From positions 186,001 through 250,000 of the forward strand of contig MSJI02000897.1 in assembly GCA_001931905.2 (NCBI GenBank): a stretch of DNA of 64,000 nucleotides, written 5' to 3'. The translations under genes and the position numbers were made by a program. Positions 44,870 to 55,093 of the stretch are shown here, one piece after another (positions within the stretch are counted from its first letter, which is position 1; each line of letters starts with the position of its first letter). This stretch comes from Cladosporium sp. IMV 00045. Its lineage: Eukaryota; Ascomycota; Dothideomycetes; Cladosporiales; Cladosporiaceae. The notes beneath the pieces are model-generated. The model ran no database searches. It worked only from the letters and a program-made list of their open reading frames with translations, and was not told where the DNA came from.

Positions 44870-45510
44870 TTCATCTAACGCGGTCTATAAGCAGCGACGC
44901 GAGATAAGATTAATCTCGCGGATTTTTAGTTGATTTTATTGCTTTATGATTACGATATAGCTACGCAAATACTTCTATGGATGACATCTTTTCGTTCTAA
45001 GAGCTATAATATATAGGTTAGTAGTAACTTAGTAGTTCCTATATTTAGCTAGAATTATTTACGTATTTTCTATAAAAAGATTAATATACTTACTAATATA
45101 TAATAAAATAGTAAGTAGATCTCTATATCAAAGTAGATATATAATAGTTTAAATTTATTTAAAAATTTATAAATATACTTTACTTAACTCTATTATAAGA
45201 ATAAACTTTAGTATTATCTAAAATATACTTTAGTAGATATTAAAAGTATCTTATTAGAATTTAATAATTAATATAAAATAATTTTTATTTTATTATAAGA
45301 AATATTAACTAGATTTTTTTAAAAAAAATAAGATTATTTAGATCTTATAATAGTTTATATTAAAAATGAAAGTAAAAGTAAAAAAAGCAAAGAATTAATA
45401 AAATAACTAAAATAATAAATAAAGAAAAAGAATATAGATTTTCTAGATAACAGTATCTATATTTTGATTAAAGTAGAGTGAATATTACTGCTTTAATCAT
45501 CATATTACTC
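44870..45510. repeat. AT-rich, TpA-rich island, probably a RIP-degraded repeat relic
   Basis: About 640 bp composed almost wholly of A and T, dense in TA steps (TAGTA, TATATA, TTAATA), with sharp edges against normal DNA on both sides. Long runs such as TTTATTTTATTATAAG and no coding frame. This composition is the usual product of repeat-induced point mutation of a duplicated element. No terminal repeats are recognisable. It leaves only about 220 bp before the Rsm1-like start codon. Confidence 0.65.
44898..44920. other. Perfect 8-bp stem hairpin at the edge of the AT-rich island
   Basis: CGCGAGAT and ATCTCGCG flank a seven-base AT spacer. It sits 28 bp inside the left boundary, where GC-containing DNA gives way to the AT tract. 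It could be a termination hairpin, an element terminus or chance. Confidence 0.5.
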
Positions 45511-45727
45511 AGCTAAAGAGAGTAGCTATAGCTGGGTTCCCTTGCCAAAATAAGCGAAGCGTTTCCCCAGAGAGCCGCCTCTAGCCAATCCCATCTTGTT
45601 CCTAAACCTAAAATACAACAAACAGCTCTTGCAACATATCATCACAGTCGACCGCGATCTTCGGCGCGATAGACTCTCGTTCCCTGACAGCCTCAACACC
45701 AACTCCAACAACCTCACAACCACAATA

Positions 45728-47224
45728 ATGCCCGAAGCAATCGCAACATCAAAACGCAAGTTCCACAAACTCCTCGACTCCATCACCGCCGCCTCAAACA
45801 CCCTCCCCTCGTCCCAGCAACGAGACAACAATGCCAATGGCCGCACCAACTCCAGCACCACCCTCACAGCTCGTGAGAAGATGGAACTCGCCAGCGACCG
45901 CGCATCGAAACGTCTCCGCTCTAGCACATCCTCCACCTCGCTCTCAGCAACCCTCGGCTCGACCAGCCTGCGTCGCAACACCTCAACAACATCCCTGCCG
46001 CGTACCATGGGAAGCTCGAAGAAAGTGATTCGCGTCGATGCAAACGAAAATGAGAACAAGCAAATCCCCAATTTCTCGCCTTGGTCGCAGGAGACTTTTC
46101 TGGAGAGGTTGAAGACTTTCAGTAAAGTCAGCCTTTGGCATCCGAAGCCTGAGGCTATCGGTGAGGTGCATTGGGCGAAGCGGGGTTGGAGCTGTGTCGA
46201 TTTGAACACTGTCGCGTGTAAAGGCGGGTGCGAGAGGAGAGTGGTTGTGAAGTTGGACACGATGGGGACAGTGGTGAAGAAGGCTTTGGCGAGCGAGGGC
46301 GAGGCAGCAGAAGACGAGGACGAGGAAGAGATCGACGAAGCTGAATTAGAGCAGGCGCTTGCGGAAAGATACAAAGACGAAATCGTCGAGGGTCACAGCG
46401 AGACTTGCCTATGGAGGAAAGCCGCGTGCAAAGACGACATCTACCGCCTCTCACTCGTCCGACCCATCGTGTGGAAACCACAACTAAGCGAACGCCACAA
46501 GTCACTCCTCGGAGTGTCCAAATCATTCAAAGACGTCGCTATCAATTCAATCAACTCATCCGACACCAGCTTCCTCCTACCCGACAGATTAATCGCAGAC
46601 CTCCCCCAAGACATCCTCCCACCCAGCGACGACGACCCAACCCTCAAAGCGAAAGCCCTCCAAATCGCCCTACACGGCTGGCGCGGTTCTTCCGACTTCC
46701 ACGCCGACCTCCTCCACTGCGAAACGTGTTTCCAACGCATCGGTCTCTGGATGTATCAGCCGGGTTACAAGCCCGGCAAAAACAAGTCGAAGACCAACAA
46801 CGTCCCAGCCAACGACGGCGAACAATCAGAGCAAGATGAAGACGACGAAATCCCCACCATAGACCTCACCGAAATGCACCGCGAGCACTGTCCCTACCGC
46901 AACGCCACCTCGCAAAAAGCAACCGGCAGCCTCGCCGGGCTGAACGCGAGTCAGATATTGCACCGAGTCGTTTCCACGCACGCGCGCGAGCAGAGTCGGA
47001 AATCTGACGAGCAGCTGAATCAACACTCCAGAGGCTCTGGTGAGGATGTTGGAGGCGCGCAAACGCCCGCCAGCCCGGGAGAAGAAGTGGTGGAAATGCC
47101 GAGACTGAGTCGCGAAGAGATCGAGAAGCAGGATAAAGAGCGGGAGGGACGGTTGAGGAGGCTGAAGAGGATGTTTACTGTTAAGGGGAAGGGGAAGGTG
47201 GAGGGTGCGAAGGCTGGTGGGTGA
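45728..47224 (+). CDS. zf-C3HC / Rsm1-like (NIPA family) zinc-finger protein, copy A
   Basis: Single exon, 498 residues, ATG at 45728 after a CA-rich leader. Fungal Rsm1 acts in nuclear mRNA export; animal NIPA (ZC3HC1) is a nuclear-basket protein. The N-terminus is Ser/Thr-rich. The C3HC finger starts at FSPWSQETFLERLKTFS (about 116-132), with WHPKPEAIGEVHWAKRGWSC (Cys156), ACKGGC (Cys164/Cys168) and the distal GHSETCLWR His-x-x-x-Cys. The second Rsm1 finger is CETCFQRIGLWMY with MHREHCPYRN. An acidic stretch (AAEDEDEEEIDEAE) separates parts of the first finger. A basic tail ends the protein. A second, similar copy is inverted at 62680-64000. Confidence 0.85.
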   Translation: MPEAIATSKRKFHKLLDSITAASNTLPSSQQRDNNANGRTNSSTTLTAREKMELASDRASKRLRSSTSSTSLSATLGSTSLRRNTSTTSLPRTMGSSKKVIRVDANENENKQIPNFSPWSQETFLERLKTFSKVSLWHPKPEAIGEVHWAKRGWSCVDLNTVACKGGCERRVVVKLDTMGTVVKKALASEGEAAEDEDEEEIDEAELEQALAERYKDEIVEGHSETCLWRKAACKDDIYRLSLVRPIVWKPQLSERHKSLLGVSKSFKDVAINSINSSDTSFLLPDRLIADLPQDILPPSDDDPTLKAKALQIALHGWRGSSDFHADLLHCETCFQRIGLWMYQPGYKPGKNKSKTNNVPANDGEQSEQDEDDEIPTIDLTEMHREHCPYRNATSQKATGSLAGLNASQILHRVVSTHAREQSRKSDEQLNQHSRGSGEDVGGAQTPASPGEEVVEMPRLSREEIEKQDKEREGRLRRLKRMFTVKGKGKVEGAKAGG

Positions 47225-47240
47225 TGTTATACCCTTCTCT
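45900..47240. repeat. Inverted duplicate, Rsm1-like gene copy A (partner 62670-64000)
   Basis: Coding sequence is collinear with the minus-strand copy at the right edge, with some 25-30 residue differences and small indels in the NKSK...DDEIPT linker. Orientation is opposite. How far homology extends beyond 64000 cannot be seen. Confidence 0.85.
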
Positions 47241-47744
47241 ATAGCTGTGTCGACAAGACCAGATCCCAACAAGCACGTACTAAGATACCCCCCAATGATA
47301 CAATCGCGTTACGGCACGTTTTCGAAGCGATCTGATCTCGCTAAGTCACCGAGGTGTGATATCAGTCACGTGACGTTCTACTGTGAGACGTTCATTTCGA
47401 GAACCTTGCTGATTATTGACAGATATACATGTAATGGATGAATTATACGACGTGAGCTACACGACCTCTCATCACGAATGGCATCGCGAGTGAGTTACCC
47501 GCGCCTTTCCCCTGGCCCAAGAAAATCCATTCACATGCCCCCGATATGGACCGCCGAAAGATGAAGCAATATCAAAGGAAAAAGGAGAAAAAGAAGAAAA
47601 AAGAAGGAAGCATATTTCCATCGCAGAGCCACTATTTGGTCGTTATCTCCATTATTCGTGAGTCATTTCTCCGTGGGCCTTGTTTGTCGATTTCCCGTGT
47701 TCCAGCCAGTTGCGTGTCTTGCCCAATTCTGCGCAGCGTCGAGT
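47225..47744. other. Intergenic, convergent Rsm1-like and KAR5 copy B
   Basis: No gene. Homologous to the KAR5 copy A 3' flank from about 47440 onward. Confidence 0.5.
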
Positions 47745-49716
47745 TCACACCGTCCACTTCTTGTGCCTGTACCTTTTCGGATCGTTGAACCAGAAGCGAC
47801 GCGTTTGCTCGAGTTTTGGAAGGTCCGCGAATTGGCGCTTTTGGTATTCGATTTTCGAGGATTGGCAAAAGTGGCGTTTGAAGAGAATGGCGATCAACAT
47901 CAGGACGACGAATGTGAGAGCGCCGCATGTTGTTCCGAGGTAGGTAGCGAGCTCTTCGTGACCTGCTAGGCGACTTGTGATGTTTGGCAAAGCCGACGTG
48001 ATTGCCATGAAATTGCATGCAAAGACTGAAATAGCAAGTAGGCCCAGAAGGCCAAAGACATGCTTCGCTGCGGTTGAGAAAGCGGACACCGCGAGCTTCA
48101 TAAGGACGAGCACAGCGTTTCCCATCGCGGTGGCTGTGTATCGGACAAAGCTGACGCAGCTCCGCAGAAGGAAAGACCCTCCTGGAAATAGGGCGACGAA
48201 GCAGAAAATCCCAGCTGCACTTGCCAGGTAGAAAAGATACCAAGCGAGCGCAGGAAGACGGTCAAATGCCCCTACGATCGTTCTGATGACGCCGGAAATA
48301 TAGCCCGAGATTGCCAACACATCAGTCCTCAGACTAGCGATCGTATCTCTAGTCTCGATGACCGAGGCACGGATATCCTCGTGGCCATCCGCCAGTTGCT
48401 GCACCATGCCCAGCGTGTCGACCAGACGCAGCATGAGTGCTACGACTTGTTCGTTGGCAGTCTCGGTTTCGTTCTTCATTGTTTGTAGATTGTGCAGGGT
48501 TTCTCCAGAGAGGTCATCCATGGATTGAATCTTGTTGAGTGCCAGGCTGAGCGTCTGTATCACTTGCTGCTGCAAGATTTCGTTCACGAACTCCAAGTGC
48601 TCATGAGCGTTCTCAGCATCCGCTGAGGCGAGGACGAGATTGGTCTCGTGCTGTTGCATCAGGCCGTTGAATCGCGTGACAATCTCTGAGATCACGCTGT
48701 GGACATGCTGTGCGGATTCGCGGACTTGAACGTCGCTATCTTGCAACTTCGATTTGATTTGATCGACTTGATTCGACAGATCCTGCATCCCAGTGCGGAA
48801 TCTGGCCTCGACCTCGTTCCACATGTGTGCGAATCGGTCTTGAGCTTCCACGTTGCCTTGGTGAATATCGACCGAGAATTGACGCATATTGGTGACAAGG
48901 TGATGGAACGCTTCGCGCGTTTCTTGTGCGTTCTCGTGCATCAGCCGCAAAGCTTCGGCGTTGCTTGCTGTGTTCTCAGTCAGGATCTTGTGAAGATGGA
49001 GAATCTCGTCCTTCTCGATGTCACCGCGTACAGCATGGCAAAGATTGACAGCATCTTGTCTCGCATTCGAATAGCTCGTCCAGGTCTGTGCGCTGTTCTG
49101 AAGGGCACTCAGACAAGGGTCGAGATCCTGAGTAGTGGCCTCTTCGTACTTCGGGTAATTGACGATCGGCTTGGATGGGCCGTTCTCGGTGATGAAGCCC
49201 AGAAATCCCGTCTTCTTCGTGTTCTCTTTGGTCGGAACGAAAGATTTACATTCACGAGGAATATAAGCCTTCGACTCAGAAAGTTCGCAAACCGCAAGTC
49301 TTGTCGCGTAGAGAACTTTCTCTCCCCTGAGATCCACGTCAGGTGCCTGTGCTTCCCCTTGAGAATCACTTCCTGCTGACGGTTTGCCCTCGAGAGTCGC
49401 ACATGAATACATTAGAGCAGAAACGGCCATTTTTCCGCAGGATGGGAGAGTGTCGTGTTTCTCGACGATCTGAATGGCTCGCTTCAGATGATCAGGCACT
49501 CGGGAGTCAGAGCCAAGGAAGCGTGTATAGTCCAGCATTTGATGCGATTGATTTCTTGCAGAGGCTATGAGAACTGGTGAAGGATATTAGCTTGTTCGTC
49601 TAGCCTGAAGGATGGGACATACCGTCGTAACCGTCGGTTGGGTTGGCTTCAACCAGAAGACCAATGAGCAGCATGGCAAGCGGAGCCATTGTCAGTAGCA
49701 TCATCATCGGGAGCAT
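47745..49716 (-). CDS. KAR5: Nuclear fusion (karyogamy) protein Kar5/Tht1 family, copy B
   Basis: Exons 49716-49623 and 49573-47745 (49-bp intron, GTATGT...CCAG), 640 residues. The layout matches copy A: signal peptide (MLPMMMLLTMAPLAMLLIGL), Cys-containing N-terminal block, coiled coil, three hydrophobic segments and a basic C-terminus. The N-terminal 350 residues are close to copy A, while the membrane-spanning third has many substitutions and a two-residue insertion (LTFVVLMLIAIL against LTVLVLIAIL). Both copies are intact, so neither is an obvious pseudogene. Divergent from the intact uL6m gene. Confidence 0.85.
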
Positions 49717-50303
49717 CGTAATGTCTGGCCAAAAGAGAGATCATGTATCCACGATTGGTTGGAGATTCGTCGACTTGGACGCGTCCTTGGATGTGTGGCG
49801 AATAACCGGTAATGGCACCCACAAATTGTCTATCGTCAAGAAAAGAAGTTGGAGATGGTGTTATGAGATCAAGATCATGATGAAGGAGGCGAGGATCACT
49901 GAAAGGGAAGACGACCAGGTGCTCTTTCATTCCATGTGAGAGCGCACGAGGTGCTGACGCGATGTGGTTGTATGGCTCACTGAGCGCGCTGAAGCCGGGT
50001 GTTCAGCATGGACACACGTGTGTGAGCTTCAATGACGATCAGATGAATGGCTCTCAGCATGTGAGATGGACATCGTGTGATAGCGTTGTTGATGATTTGA
50101 AGGACAACTGAAGGGAAGGAGTTGGCTAGACATATCTCCATCGGCCAAAGCTCGGCATTCTCACGGACATCCTCCAGATCTTCAATTCGGTGGTCGGACT
50201 TTTAGATGCGGCAGCTCACATACATCGAATGCGACTTCAAATAATAGTATACCACCGTCGACCTCATCCACAAACACCGCACAACACCAGCCAGGCCTTC
50301 ACC
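49717..50303. promoter_or_regulatory. Shared bidirectional promoter, KAR5 / uL6m, copy B
   Basis: Partner of 43162-43760, with the same CACGTG core at 50015-50020. Near 50150-50230 it is shorter than copy A, a small deletion relative to it. Confidence 0.45.
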
Positions 50304-51103
50304 ATGTTCGCCTCCGGACGCACAACCACCGCCGCCCGGCAAACCATCCGATCCTTCTCGACAACCCGATTATGCCGGTCGAAAATCGGCAGCGCGCCGC
50401 TCTCAGTACCTCCTGAGGTCAAATTCAACATCATTCAACCAGCGGCGCTGAGGGCCGGGAAGCAGGCGATCAGCAAAGAGGAGCAGGGCAGCACAGTGGA
50501 GATTTCGGGGCCCTTGGGAACCATGAAATACGAGATTCCCGCGTACATGAGCATTCAAGAGAACGAGGACAACAGAACGAGGACGCTGAGCATTCTGGAC
50601 GCCAATGATAGGAAGCAGAGGGAGATGTGGGGTGAGTGATCATGTCAATAAGACTGCGCGCACATGCTGCGAGTTGGCAGGCTGTGAGTGAGGAAACCAA
50701 AAGTGAGAAGCTGACAATACGAACCTCAGGAACCGTCAGAGCATACCTCGCCAACCACATCCTCGGCGTGAGCGAAGGCCACGCCGCCATTCTGCGCCTA
50801 GTCGGCGTCGGTTACCGCGCAACAGTCGAGAAGAGCGCCACGACCGTCAGCCCCGAGTTCGAAGGCCAGCAGTTCGTCTCTCTCAAAGTCGGCTACTCAC
50901 ATCCCATCGAGCTGCCGATCCCCGCAGGCGTGAAAGCGAGCACACCGCAGCCGACGAGAATTCTGCTGGAGGGTCCCGAGAAGGAGGTTGTGATGTCGTT
51001 CGCGGCCAAGATCAGAGAGTGGAGAAGGCCGGAGCCGTACAAGGGCAAGGGTATCTTTGTGAACGGCGAGACGATCAAGCTCAAGGCGAAGAAGATCAAA
51101 TAG
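50304..51103 (+). CDS. MRPL6: Mitochondrial large-subunit ribosomal protein uL6m
   Basis: Exons 50304-50631 and 50730-51103 (98-bp intron, GTGAGT...CTCAG), 233 residues. A basic, Ser/Thr-rich presequence (MFASGRTTTAARQTIRSFST) targets mitochondria. The L6 fold follows: VEISGPLGTMKYEIPAYMSI, then the TVRAYLANHILGVSEGHAAI helix, LVGVGYRATVE and the C-terminal family signature RRPEPYKGKGIFVNGETIKL. The protein binds near the sarcin-ricin loop and factor site of the large subunit. Length matches fungal Mrpl6. Shares its promoter with KAR5 copy B. Confidence 0.95.
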
Positions 51104-51740
51104 TGGTTTCGCATGGGATTCTGTTTTCGGAAGGGGAGTGTATTTATACTGTACTACTGGAAAAAGCATTTGGGCGTCGCTATATTCAAGGGCACGGAGC
51201 GGAGCAAATGGAACATCATTTTATCTTTCTTGAGCACCACAACTGAGCGATTTCACCAGGTGAAGCCTCTTGCTGTCGGCATGTCACTTTATGACGACCT
51301 GCTGCCATTACACGTGATCTGGATCTAATGCTCAGTACGCGCATATCATCAGTATTGAGTGAGCCCACCATCAGATCAGACACGCGCCATGATCAGCTCA
51401 CTCACTCACACATCGGAGATCACGTGAAAAGACAGACGGAACAGGCCAAGGTAAATCACCAAACATAGTCTCATTAATTCCAAAGATATCGCTCTACGCT
51501 GCAAGAATCGAATGTTATGTTAATGCATCGTTAAATCCCCATCACCCCCGAATGGAGGAAAGAAAATAAAAAGCCAGGGCTCCGGCTTGCTGTCAACAGC
51601 CATTTGTCGTCGTTGTGGCCCCGGCCACTCGTCATGCCATGCCGAGAAGAAGAGAAAATGAAAAAGTATGCACGTGAGGGAAATCGTCTCACAAGGAAAG
51701 AAACACAAGGAAAGAAACAAGGGGACAACAACCAGCAAAA
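51104..51740. other. Intergenic, convergent uL6m and mucin-like gene
   Basis: No gene seen; 3' flanks only. Confidence 0.5.
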
Positions 51741-52819
51741 TCAAGCCTCGGTGCCTCTGTCGCAGGCGTCGAAACCCCTCGCCATGCCCCAGATGCCTTC
51801 CTTTCGGCCGCACACCAAGTCCCTCTTCTCGTCGAACTCCTTGTCGTTCATGTAGCACTGGTAGTAACCCGAGGTACCGCCGTAGTCGTCGAAGAGGCGC
51901 TGCACGTAGAGGAACTTGCACGTGGGCTCCTGCGAGCAGAGGTCCTGGCAGGCCTTGTCGGCCTCGCAGTCCTCGGTGATGGAGGCGTCGAGGGCCTCGG
52001 CCATGGGAGCGTTCAGGTTGGAGCAGCCCGCTTCCGGGCCGAAGATTTGCGTGTATGTGGGCGCGGCAAGCGAGACGGTGGATGTCTCGGTGATGGTCTT
52101 CGTGCTGCTGACGGGGATGACGGTCATAGAGGGGCTGACGGTTTCGGTGACGGTGGTGCGGTCGATGAACTCGGCGGTGGTGGTCGGGGCGAGGCCTTGG
52201 AAGGAGGTGGTCGTGGCTGCGATGAAGCTGGTCACGTAGATGGTCGATATCTCAGTTGAGGCTGGGAGGTTCAAGCAGGAGCAAGCGTTGCCCAGGGTCT
52301 CGTTGTTGAAGGACGAAAGCGATTCAAGTCCGGAAGAAATGCAGGCGGCGCTCGATTCCTGCCTCTTCTGGCGTTGGCCGGTGGCGTTGGCGGTGGGAGC
52401 AGGATCGGTGTAGGTCGTGATGGTTGATGACAGGCATGTCGTTTCGATGACGGGAGAGTAAGAGGTTGCCGCAGAGGTGCTTCTTCAAGTTAGCAACTAG
52501 CGTACAAATTGTTCGAAAGGAATGCTTACCAAGTGACCGTCTCCGTGCTCGTTTCGAAATTGGTGATGTTCACGGTCACTTGCGATGTGACCGGGCTCTT
52601 CGCTCTTGGTGACTCGGTGATTTGAGAAAGGACCGAAGTAGTGCTGGTCGTCGTTGAAGTGACGACTGGAAGACGAGACGAGCAATCGTTGGCGGCAGCA
52701 GTGTTCGAAGCCAGACAACCCAGGCCTTTGTAAGGTGACGCCTGGCAGATGCTTTGAGATTGAGCAGAGACAGAAGTCAGGGCGATCGCGCCAAGGGCGA
52801 GAACGGTATGAGCCAGCAT
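51741..52819 (-). CDS. Secreted Ser/Thr-rich protein with Cys-rich PAN-like C-terminus
   Basis: Exons 52819-52530 and 52479-51741 (50-bp intron, donor GTAAGC, acceptor GAAG), 342 residues. The acceptor one triplet upstream would create a stop, so the AAG at 52480 is chosen. Signal peptide MLAHTVLALGAIALTSVSAQ is followed by a Thr-rich region (VVTSTTTSTTSVLSQ) and a Kex2-type QKRQ site. NACSCLNLPASTEIST then parallels the ACLC segment of the large mucin-like protein at 35104-38749. The C-terminal domain carries eight Cys (AGCSNL, EDCEADKACQDLCSQEPTCK, YYQCYM, LVCGRK, DACDRG), compatible with a PAN/apple-like fold. Extracellular location is inferred. The two genes look like members of one glycoprotein family. 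Confidence 0.7.
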
Positions 52820-55093
52820 ATTGAGACGACAGATTTGATGGAGTGAGCGTGGTTGTGTTTGGTGGTGAGAATGGAAATGGTCCTGCCGTGTGTGGTATGA
52901 CGTGCCCTGCGTCTGTATTTCAATAAAAAGGAGTGACAATGCCTGAAGAGGCCGGTATTTTGGGCTAGTAGAGCTGGCAGTAAGGAAAGACGACGGTAGG
53001 TCGAGAAGAAACAAGCAGGCTGGAGGGTCTCATATCAAAATCCGGAGGTGAAGAAGCATGCTGGGGACAAATCTAAGGTAGGAAGGACTGGACTGACTGA
53101 TCTAAGTTAGGCAAACACTAGTCTGAGGCTGGCGCATGGCAACTATTCGTCGAAAGGCCAGGATCGGGTTGTCATTGCACGGCCAGGCCAGTCCTAGAAA
53201 GAGGGCACGAGCCTGCGGAGAGAGATGAAAGGTGCGGACTGGGATGGTCGTTGGATCACGCTTGGTGGCTGAAACAGCCGCCAGTAAGTGCTGCTAACAT
53301 TCCTGCCCCGAATTGCTGGTCACTCGGGATCACGAAAGCATATATGAGAGTCTTGTGTTCAGCAGGCGGACGCCGACGAGTCTTTTAACCGTGGTATACA
53401 GGTGGGATGCTGCAGGTCGACAAGCAGGCCGTCAGCAGTCTCGACGACCACAGGGAGTGCGACGTAGCACTGCGTACGGGATATCCGTAGCGTGACGAAA
53501 ACAATCAACGCTCGATCCAAGCCACATGAAACGCTGTGGGCGCTTCGGACATCGATGCGGAAGGGGACATGAAGGGACATGACGCGCTCGTGGCAGTGTC
53601 GTTGTGCGATGTGTGATCGGTCTGGACTACTAAAGGTGGAAGATCAGGGGCCGTCGTCGTCCGCAAAGGTCGCGCGTTCGGCTAGCTGCAGGCATTCTCC
53701 GGATTTGCACTTCGTTCCTGAACATCATCATCACCACCATCGTCCGACCATTCGGATTGGCAACTGTTTGCTCGTCCTTCTTCATTCGCGCCCGAGCACA
53801 GGCGACAGAGCAGGCCATGCTTCCCGAATTGGAATACTCTACTTACACTTCCGCCAAAATCGTGAGGCTTGTCTCAGACACCCGGCCTTTTCTGGCACCT
53901 GGGCAACGTTGAGCGTATGAAACGGCGGCTGGTGGCTGGCCAATGGCATTCATGGCCTTCCCTGTCACAAATGGTCGGCCTACGTCTGTCCTATCCTCCA
54001 CATTCGATCAGGACATCTCCTGTTGTGAGTGCCGTGCAAACATCAGCCCATCGGACTATGGAACCAGACGTCTGGGACCAAAACCTTATGTTCGGTCAAA
54101 TTGCGAAACCGATCTTCTGTTCTGTATAAGGAAGGCCGTAAGCCATGCGTCTGGCGTTCGTGTTGCAGGTTCGTCACGATTGAACCAGGGAGATGAAGGA
54201 CCGCAACAAGAACACCTCGGTGTTCAACGTCGATGACATTGCACTGTGCGAAGCCGAGTTGCGCAGCATTGACGAAGTGGTCCTCCAAGAGAAGCAATCG
54301 GAGCCTATACCTCCTAGCTCTTTGCACTCTCGGTAGTAGCTCCATGAATCACAGCATATTAAGGTAGCAATATGGAAAACCTATTCCCGAGCAATGTGAC
54401 AGCGATTCAGCTTTTGTTGGGCTTGTTCCATTGGGCGAAGACGAGATGAATATTGCACAATTCAGAGAAGCCCTTCTTCATTATTTGTTCATTAAGAAAT
54501 ACATAAAAGAATTCTCGTCGCATGTTGACGTACTTGAAGAAAGCCGAGACCGTTCTTCGTCCCGCTTCTCCTCCTTAATCAAGGGCTGACCGCCATAAAC
54601 GAGGGCTCAACTGCTGTCAAACAACTCATGCAAGACTGTCAAACAACTCATGCGACGAGCCTTGATTCAACGGATGCGACTAGAACTTTCCAATGTCCAG
54701 CCTTAAACAAATGTAAAGCATCATCAAGTATCCTACGTGCATGTACCGCGCAACCCTTAGAATCACAAAAAAATCGCCGTCATCCTGCCAGCTCACGATT
54801 GCACGTGGCGTCGCGCAGCCAGTCCGAGATCGACACAAACAATGATGAAATATCAAGGGAAACTTGGTTCTGACCGCGAGACTTCACGCATATCTTTTAC
54901 ACTGCCACAAAATGGCCCCGCGCATGCAATCACACTGCATGTCACTCGGAGCTTGATATTTGCTTGATGTATCTCAAGCTACTGCTCTTGCGTATTCAAT
55001 AATCCTATAAAGAGTATTTTTCTCACACGGTCAAGTATCCAATTCCTACCAAATCCTCTTCACCTCACAACCCCATTACTCGTAGCCATCATC
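52820..55093. other. 2.3-kb gene-free region with a candidate TATA box
   Basis: No gene supported on either strand. CCTATAAAG at about 55004-55012 lies 85 bp before the next start codon, well placed for a core promoter. The remainder is unexplained. Confidence 0.45.

Larger units (their letters stand above)
44849..45727. other. Intergenic, dynamin fragment to Rsm1-like gene
   Basis: Consists mainly of the AT-rich island. The remaining 200 bp before 45728 is CA-rich leader. Confidence 0.6.
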
